From: JAQBDA01 sp041301185 | Lineage (GTDB): Bacteria > Chloroflexota > Anaerolineae > Anaerolineales > UBA4823 | Assembly (NCBI GenBank): GCA_041301185.1 | Contig: JBFYSV010000061.1 | Location: forward strand, 1 to 39,750 | Direction of reading: 5' to 3' | Length of the DNA: 39,750 nucleotides | Shown here: in pieces, positions 35,494-39,750 of the stretch | How positions within the stretch are numbered: the first letter of the stretch is position 1 | Layout: the number at the start of each line of letters is the position of its first letter | Position numbers and translations under genes: made by a program | Notes under the pieces: generated by a model | What the model was told of the DNA's origin: nothing | The model's database searches: none | Seen by the model: the letters and a program-made list of their open reading frames with translations, nothing else

Positions 35494-37026
35494 CTATTCA
35501 ACCATGACTGCATCGAACTTGCATACCGTTGCGCAAATGCCGCATCTTGAGCAACGTTCTATATCGATGACATGAGGCTGGCGCTTGCTGCCGCTGATCG
35601 CATTGCTGGAACAGTTGCGCATACAAACCATGCAGCCTTCACATTTATCGGCGATGATCGTGTAGGTGATCAGCCCTTTGCAAACTTTTGCCGGGCAGCG
35701 TTTATCGTACACATGGGCAGCGAACTCTTCCTGGAAGAAGCGCAGGGAGGCTATTACCGGACCCGGGGTAAGCTGCCCCAAAGCACACAGGGAAGCCTCT
35801 CTCATATTATTTGAGATATAGACAATCTCATCCAGATCTTCAGGGGTGCCCTTGCCTTCCGTGATCCGGGTGAGGGCTTCGAGCAGGCGCTGTCCACCAA
35901 TCCGGCAGGGTACGCACTTCCCGCAAGACTCGGCAGATGCAAAGGTGAGAAAATAGCGCGCGAACTCAACCATGCAGGTGTCTTCATCGACGACGATCAT
36001 CCCGCCCGAACCCATAGTGGCCCCTGCTTCGACCAACGAGTCAAAATCAACAGCTGTGTCCAGGGCTGAGGCGGGCAGGCAACCACCTAAAGGTCCTCCA
36101 GTCTGCACGGCTTTGAACGGCTTATTGTCAGGTATGCCCCCGCCGATATCATAGATGATATCGCGAAGGCGAATACCCATAGGCACTTCGATCAGGCCGG
36201 TGTTGTTGATCTTGCCAGTCAGGGCGAAGATGGCTGTGCCGGGAGATTTCGGGGTGCCAATGTTATTGAACCATTCTGCTCCGTGGAACACGATTTGGGG
36301 CGACATAGCATAGCTCTTGACATTGTTGACATTCGATGGTTTATGCCACAAACCAGACGCTGCCGGGAAGGGCGGGCGCGGCCTGGGCTCGCCTCGCCTG
36401 CCTTCGATGGACGCCATCAGGGCGGTTTCTTCGCCACATACAAACGCCCCTGCGCCTTCCTTAATGTACAGGTTGAAGCTGAAATCACTTCCCAGGATAT
36501 TATCACCCAGCAATCCGTACTCGCGCGCCTGGGCAATGGCGGTTTTTAGGTGGGCAATTGCCTGGGGATACTCTGCCCGGCAGTACACGTAGCCCTCGCT
36601 GGCCCCGATTGCGTAACCGGCAATGGTCATGCCCTCGATCACGCTGTGCGGGTCGCCCTCCAGGATGGAGCGGTCCATGAAAGCACCGGGATCGCCTTCG
36701 TCTGCGTTACAGATCACGTACTTTGGAGTAGCTCTTGAGCGGCGGCAAAATTCCCATTTGATGCCTGTGGCAAACCCTGCTCCACCCCGGCCTCGCAAGC
36801 CAGAGTCTTTCATGATCGAGATCACATCGTCTGGTGTTAGCTCCGTCAGCGCTTTTGCCAGGCCGCGATAGCCATCCCGGGCAATGTACTCATCAATGTT
36901 CTTCGGGTTGATAATGCCGCAATTCTTCAGGGCAATCCGCACCTGTTTGCTGTAAAAAGGTAAGTCAGTATATGAAGATAAGACCGGAGCAATGGCTTCC
37001 TTATTTACGGGTGCTGTTTGAGGCAT
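35494..37026 (-). CDS. HndC/HydB-like NADH-binding flavoprotein with ferredoxin tail
   Basis: A 510-residue NuoF homologue of the kind found in multimeric NAD(P)-linked hydrogenases and formate dehydrogenases. The flavin and NADH loops are GLRGRGGAGFATGIKWEF (residues 76-93), NADEGDPGAFMDR and GAGAFVCGEETALMASIEGR (191-210). A [4Fe-4S] site is at Cys368, 371, 374, 414. The C-terminal ferredoxin domain has two cluster motifs (Cys462/465/468/472 and Cys492/495/498/502), missing from the other NuoF copy. The HndB-like thioredoxin domain that is fused to the front of Thermotoga HydB is a separate gene here. Relatives of this type take part in flavin-based electron bifurcation, but that function must not be assumed. 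Confidence 0.94.
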   Translation of the reverse strand: MPQTAPVNKEAIAPVLSSYTDLPFYSKQVRIALKNCGIINPKNIDEYIARDGYRGLAKALTELTPDDVISIMKDSGLRGRGGAGFATGIKWEFCRRSRATPKYVICNADEGDPGAFMDRSILEGDPHSVIEGMTIAGYAIGASEGYVYCRAEYPQAIAHLKTAIAQAREYGLLGDNILGSDFSFNLYIKEGAGAFVCGEETALMASIEGRRGEPRPRPPFPAASGLWHKPSNVNNVKSYAMSPQIVFHGAEWFNNIGTPKSPGTAIFALTGKINNTGLIEVPMGIRLRDIIYDIGGGIPDNKPFKAVQTGGPLGGCLPASALDTAVDFDSLVEAGATMGSGGMIVVDEDTCMVEFARYFLTFASAESCGKCVPCRIGGQRLLEALTRITEGKGTPEDLDEIVYISNNMREASLCALGQLTPGPVIASLRFFQEEFAAHVYDKRCPAKVCKGLITYTIIADKCEGCMVCMRNCSSNAISGSKRQPHVIDIERCSRCGICATVCKFDAVMVE

Positions 37027-37081
37027 AGGGTTGTCCCTTTTTGGGTAATTTTTGTAAAGACGTCAATAATGGTAATAAAGA

Positions 37082-37468
37082 TCACCAGTCCACCGGCACA
37101 AAGCCAATTGCCCATTCGTGGATCACCTGTCCCTGGAGGACGTGCTCGTCAATGATGCGGCTTACCTGGGGAGGCCTGACATTTACATAGGTCACTCGTG
37201 GCTGACCTGCAAGCTGGATATCTACCAGGGGCTCCATGACACACATACCGATGCACCCCACCGAGCGCAGTGTGACTGGCAGGTTTCGTTTCTCGATCTC
37301 TCTCTGAAAGGCCTGGTAGGTTTCACCAGCCCCAGCCGCCAGTCCGCAGGTCCCCATTCCGATTGTAATGATAACCTGGCTAGCTCTTTGGGCAGCGTTC
37401 TGTTCCTGCAGAGAACCGCGCAATTGGGTTAAGTCTTCTACGCTATTCAGCCTGGGCATCGGGGTCAC
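37082..37468 (-). CDS. HndB-like thioredoxin-fold [2Fe-2S] protein
   Basis: A 128-residue small subunit. The core ITIGMGTCGLAAGAGETYQAF and SVGCIGMCVMEPLVDI match HndB of the Desulfovibrio NADP-reducing hydrogenase and the N-terminal domain of HydB. Three Cys are visible (41, 72, 76); the first Cys of the CxxxxC pair seen in Thermotoga HydB is absent, as also in HndB-type proteins. Cluster binding is therefore uncertain. The start overlaps the NuoE-like gene by 4 nt, and the HndC-like gene follows after 55 bp. The gene order NuoE/HndA - HndB - HndC is the conserved diaphorase trio. Confidence 0.88.
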   Translation of the reverse strand: MTPMPRLNSVEDLTQLRGSLQEQNAAQRASQVIITIGMGTCGLAAGAGETYQAFQREIEKRNLPVTLRSVGCIGMCVMEPLVDIQLAGQPRVTYVNVRPPQVSRIIDEHVLQGQVIHEWAIGFVPVDW

Positions 37469-37980
37469 TCCAGCTTTTTAAGGATCTTGACAAAAGGCTC
37501 TGGCTTGGTTTGACCGTACACTTTGTCATCAATAACTGCCACCGGAGCTAACCCGCAAGAGCCAACGCAATAGACAACTTCTACCGTGTATTTGAGATCC
37601 GTCGACGTCCCCCCAGCAACTATATCGAATGCATTTTCAATCGCCTGGATTGTTTTTTCTGAGCCACGGACATGGCAGGCGGTGCCGTCACAAACACGGA
37701 TCAGGTGCCGACCCCTAGGGGTGAGATGGAATTGGGCATAAAAGGTTGCCACACCGTAGAGCTGGCTGAGCGGGATGCGGGTGATTTTGGATGTTTTTCC
37801 CAAGATTTCCTGGGGCAAATAACCATACACTTCCTGGATTTGTTGAAGGATTGGGATGACTGCTCCTTTTTGACCTTGGAATTCTTCCAAGATCCTCTCC
37901 AGGGGGGAGAGGTCAAGGGGAGCCTGGGTGGGGGGATCGAGTTGTGTTTCTCCTTGAGCTATGCTTGGGTCGACGCTCAC
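37465..37980 (-). CDS. HndA/NuoE-like [2Fe-2S] thioredoxin-fold subunit (first gene of operon)
   Basis: A 171-residue NuoE family protein, the same size as HndA. The helical N-terminal part (LERILEEFQGQKGAVIPILQQIQEVYGYLP) precedes the cluster-binding domain with CDGTAC and CVGSC. The frame is open to a TTG at 38019, but GTG 37980 has AGGAGG exactly 7 nt upstream and is preferred. It opens the ten-gene operon that runs to 26891. With the HndB- and HndC-like proteins it forms the first NAD(P)-reactive module attached to the formate dehydrogenase. Confidence 0.92.
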   Translation of the reverse strand: MSVDPSIAQGETQLDPPTQAPLDLSPLERILEEFQGQKGAVIPILQQIQEVYGYLPQEILGKTSKITRIPLSQLYGVATFYAQFHLTPRGRHLIRVCDGTACHVRGSEKTIQAIENAFDIVAGGTSTDLKYTVEVVYCVGSCGLAPVAVIDDKVYGQTKPEPFVKILKKLE

Positions 37981-38036
37981 TGCTCTGCCTCCTGACGTCC
38001 AGGTTTTGCTTAAATTCAAGTAATCGCCGTCATGGT

Positions 38037-38056
38037 TTGTGGAATTATTTTAACAA
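38037..38056. promoter_or_regulatory. Weak Rex-like inverted repeat upstream of the formate dehydrogenase operon
   Basis: TTGTG and TAACAA half-sites face each other across a 9-bp centre (TTGT...ACAA ends exact, 7 of 10 positions symmetric). Rex, the NADH-sensing repressor, binds TTGTGA-type inverted repeats and often controls such operons. The fit is poor and the spacing is 2 bp too long. Confidence 0.2.
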
Positions 38057-38164
38057 CATTTGCAGGTTTCACGTAGCGCCTAATGTCACTAATACCGGAT
38101 ACAATTTGTCCTTTATGGTTATTTTGGATGGTATAGCACAGTTCGCCAGGGTAGATAGAAAACA

Positions 38165-38193
38165 AAATCCCCGCTGAGCTTCGGCGGGGATTT
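38165..38193. terminator. Bidirectional terminator, strongest for the csp gene
   Basis: A 13-bp stem (38165-38177 with 38181-38193) has a GCT tip. In the minus direction it is followed by TTTTGTTTTC-like T-rich sequence, 20 nt after the csp stop. It separates csp from the formate dehydrogenase operon. Confidence 0.8.
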
Positions 38194-38213
38194 CTCTCTT
38201 ATATTTTCTGGTA

Positions 38214-38423
38214 TTAAACAGGTACTACGTTGGCAGCCTGCAGACCTTTGGGGCCTTTTTCGATGGTGAACTCCACCCGCTGACCCTCAACCAGATTGCG
38301 GTAACCATCGGTCTGGATGGCAGAGAAATGGACGAAGACGTCCTCCCCACCCTCGCGCTCGATGAAGCCGTAACCTTTGCTGCCGTTGAACCACTTGACC
38401 GTTCCGATAATTCTTTCAGACAT
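38214..38423 (-). CDS. Cold-shock protein, CspA family
   Basis: A 69-residue single-stranded nucleic-acid-binding OB-fold protein. The RNP1 motif KGYGFIERE (residues 16-24) and RNP2 motif DVFVHFSAI (28-36) are intact. It begins with the usual GTVKWFN phrase. AGGAGG precedes ATG 38423. The gene stands alone between two intrinsic terminators (38165-38193 and 38496-38530), so it is probably transcribed from its own promoter in the short gap upstream. The family acts as an RNA chaperone, often under cold stress but frequently constitutive. Confidence 0.96.
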   Translation of the reverse strand: MSERIIGTVKWFNGSKGYGFIEREGGEDVFVHFSAIQTDGYRNLVEGQRVEFTIEKGPKGLQAANVVPV

Positions 38424-38495
38424 TTTACTTGCCTCCTATTGCAAGTTCAAAAAAAGGATGTTGCGAGGCTCGTGTATTCTGCTATCGGACTGGTC

Positions 38496-38530
38496 AAAAA
38501 AAGCAGCTCAAGAAAACCAACTTGAGCTGC
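38496..38530 (-). terminator. Intrinsic terminator of the antiporter gene
   Basis: A perfect 10-bp stem (GCAGCTCAAG, 38503-38512, with 38521-38530) and an 8-nt loop are followed on the minus strand by seven T (38496-38502). It ends transcription ~100 nt after the antiporter stop and just upstream of csp. Confidence 0.88.
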
Positions 38531-38633
38531 CGTCTTGATACCGCCAACGAGAACTGCTACTGGCCTCTTACAGCAAAAAATTCTATCAGACAATTCTGGA
38601 TTCGTCAATCAAATTTTAGTACTATTTTATATT

Positions 38634-39750
38634 CTAAAACGCCTCAAAGCGTTCTACCTCAAACGTGAATACTGTAGCCCCCCCAACCGTCACCTGGACC
38701 GGCGTGGCGATAGAGGCAGGCATACCTTCCAAAGGAGTGGAGAGGTACCTCACCCGTCGCCGACAGCTGATGCTGAGTGCTTTGAAGACTGCGCCTTCAT
38801 GTCCGTGGGATAGACCTACCAAGATAGTAGCGTTCCGCCTGCTCAAGAAACCCCCGTTGCTTTGCAGGTGGGTCAACGTGAATCCTAACTTGGTCAGGGC
38901 GCTGAAAGCATTTTCTAAATCCTCTTCTTGGATGACGACTGCCATCAGACGGTTTATGGGGAGACGATCGCTTTCACTGCCTCCTAACAGTTCGGGCCAG
39001 GAGACCTTTGGCTCGGTCAGAGCGGCGTCAATCTCGCTTGCCAGCTGTGAGTAATTGTCCTCTGAGATTACACCATCTCTTCGCAGCCTGTTCAGTGCGC
39101 TCCGCTGCGCTCGTAATGATTCTCGCCGGGCTGTATCCAACTCTTCTGCTTCAACACTGGGATCGCTGGTGAACACATCTCGTACAGTATCAGCAAGGTG
39201 GCGGCTGTGTTCGATCAAGAACGGCGATAATGTTTTCCATACATGGTCCGATAGCAGGCCTTGCCGGTATCTGCGTTCCAGATGCTCGTAGGCAGCTCGG
39301 CTGGCAACTGCCCGCGCGTGGCGCCGCTCGTACTCATCCTGCATCTCGCTGCGCTCCACCAGTCCCAACCGGCGTACCAATGGTCCCATGCTAAAACCTT
39401 GCACCAGAAGTGTGAATAGTACAACGCCAAATGCCATTAATTGGATCTGGTTGGAGCCTTCCAGACTGGCAGGTAGGCTGAGCGCCAGAGCCAGTGAAAT
39501 TGCGCCTCTCAAACCGCCCCAGTACAGCACATGCCGCCATTTCGAAGGGATATCCCGGGTGACGCGTGAAAGGCCGTACACTGCAATTGCTCTGGCTACC
39601 AGCACGGCGATCACTGCCCAGACAATCAGTTGCCAGGTGCCAAATAGATCATTCAAGTCGATTCGCAGTCCAATTAAAAGGAAGATGAACGAGTTAGAGA
39701 TGAATGCTGCAAATTCCCAAAAATTAAACACCACAATGCGCGTGGTCGGG
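38634..39750 (-). CDS. CPA1-type Na+/H+ antiporter with C-terminal DarA/PstA-like c-di-AMP-receptor domain, partial (5' end outside window)
   Basis: About 371 C-terminal residues are visible and the frame is open to the window edge. The first ~125 hold the last membrane spans of a CPA1 exchanger (NFWEFAAFISNSFIFLLIGL, then YWGGLRGAISLALALSLP with the family GGLRGA motif). A ~125-residue helical cytoplasmic stretch follows. The last ~105 residues (bases 38637-38951) then match the PII-like cyclic-di-AMP receptor family (PF06153): MAVVIQEEDLENAFSALTKLG, a central SNGGFLSRRNATILVG and the ending PVQVTVGGATVFTFEVERF. The cyclic dinucleotide c-di-AMP controls K+ and Na+ transport in many bacteria. 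Direct gating of the exchanger through this domain is my inference. A terminator follows at 38496-38530. Confidence 0.87.
   Translation of the reverse strand, partial: PTTRIVVFNFWEFAAFISNSFIFLLIGLRIDLNDLFGTWQLIVWAVIAVLVARAIAVYGLSRVTRDIPSKWRHVLYWGGLRGAISLALALSLPASLEGSNQIQLMAFGVVLFTLLVQGFSMGPLVRRLGLVERSEMQDEYERRHARAVASRAAYEHLERRYRQGLLSDHVWKTLSPFLIEHSRHLADTVRDVFTSDPSVEAEELDTARRESLRAQRSALNRLRRDGVISEDNYSQLASEIDAALTEPKVSWPELLGGSESDRLPINRLMAVVIQEEDLENAFSALTKLGFTLTHLQSNGGFLSRRNATILVGLSHGHEGAVFKALSISCRRRVRYLSTPLEGMPASIATPVQVTVGGATVFTFEVERFEAF

Noticed and set aside
37978..38019. TTG 38019 as the start of the first NuoE-like gene.
   Set aside because: It lacks a ribosome binding site; GTG 37980 has AGGAGG at ideal distance and gives the usual HndA length.

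Overview
This window most likely comes from an anaerobic or facultative bacterium of the Chloroflexota, class Anaerolineae. That is an inference. It rests on family-5 lipoprotein sugar-binding proteins with Val/Glu-rich linkers, many glycoside phosphorylases and hydrolases, a multi-FKBP lipoprotein and an NAD(P)-linked formate dehydrogenase. No rRNA or other phylogenetic marker is present to prove it. I see no tRNA, rRNA, CRISPR array, integrase or transposase.

Left edge (1-1880, minus strand): a HEPN/MNT gene pair, with the HEPN gene cut by the window edge, then a LacI-family repressor. Its promoter overlaps a perfect 25-bp palindrome. Carbohydrate cluster (2026-20252, plus strand): a second LacI-family regulator with a strong sigma70-type promoter and a CelR-like operator. 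It is followed by a five-gene oligopeptide/oligosaccharide-type ABC importer (binding lipoprotein, two permeases, two ATPases), GH2 beta-mannosidase, GH3 beta-glucosidase, GH94 cellobiose phosphorylase, a second GH3 and a GH130 mannoside phosphorylase. Together these look like an uptake and intracellular breakdown system for beta-glucan/beta-mannan (glucomannan) oligosaccharides, with phosphorolysis saving ATP. Almost every intergenic gap in this cluster holds a different strong inverted repeat. Two of them (5306-5407 and 17272-17366) are copies of one palindromic family, and one (14623-14749) looks like a structured leader with two mutually exclusive folds.

Middle (20317-26878): an acyl-CoA dehydrogenase-family protein, a Nudix hydrolase, a lipoprotein with three FKBP domains, the ribosome-associated GTPase TypA/BipA, and an unrecognised cysteine-rich protein.

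Right part (26891-37980, minus strand): one tightly packed operon. It encodes an Hnd-like NuoE/HndB/NuoF trio, a molybdopterin formate dehydrogenase, and a second NuoE/NuoF pair. These are followed by a CheY-like regulator, an ACT-domain protein, a membrane histidine kinase and a response-regulator/kinase hybrid. The formate dehydrogenase gene contains an in-frame UGA exactly where the family has selenocysteine or cysteine. A hairpin with a GGUCU loop lies 18 nt downstream, the same arrangement as in E. coli fdhF, so I call it one 919-residue selenoprotein and not two genes.

Right edge (38214-39750, minus strand): a cold-shock protein and the C-terminal part of a CPA1-type Na+/H+ antiporter. 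The antiporter ends in a domain that closely resembles the PII-like cyclic-di-AMP receptor DarA/PstA. This fusion and the selenoprotein operon with two diaphorase modules are the most interesting items.
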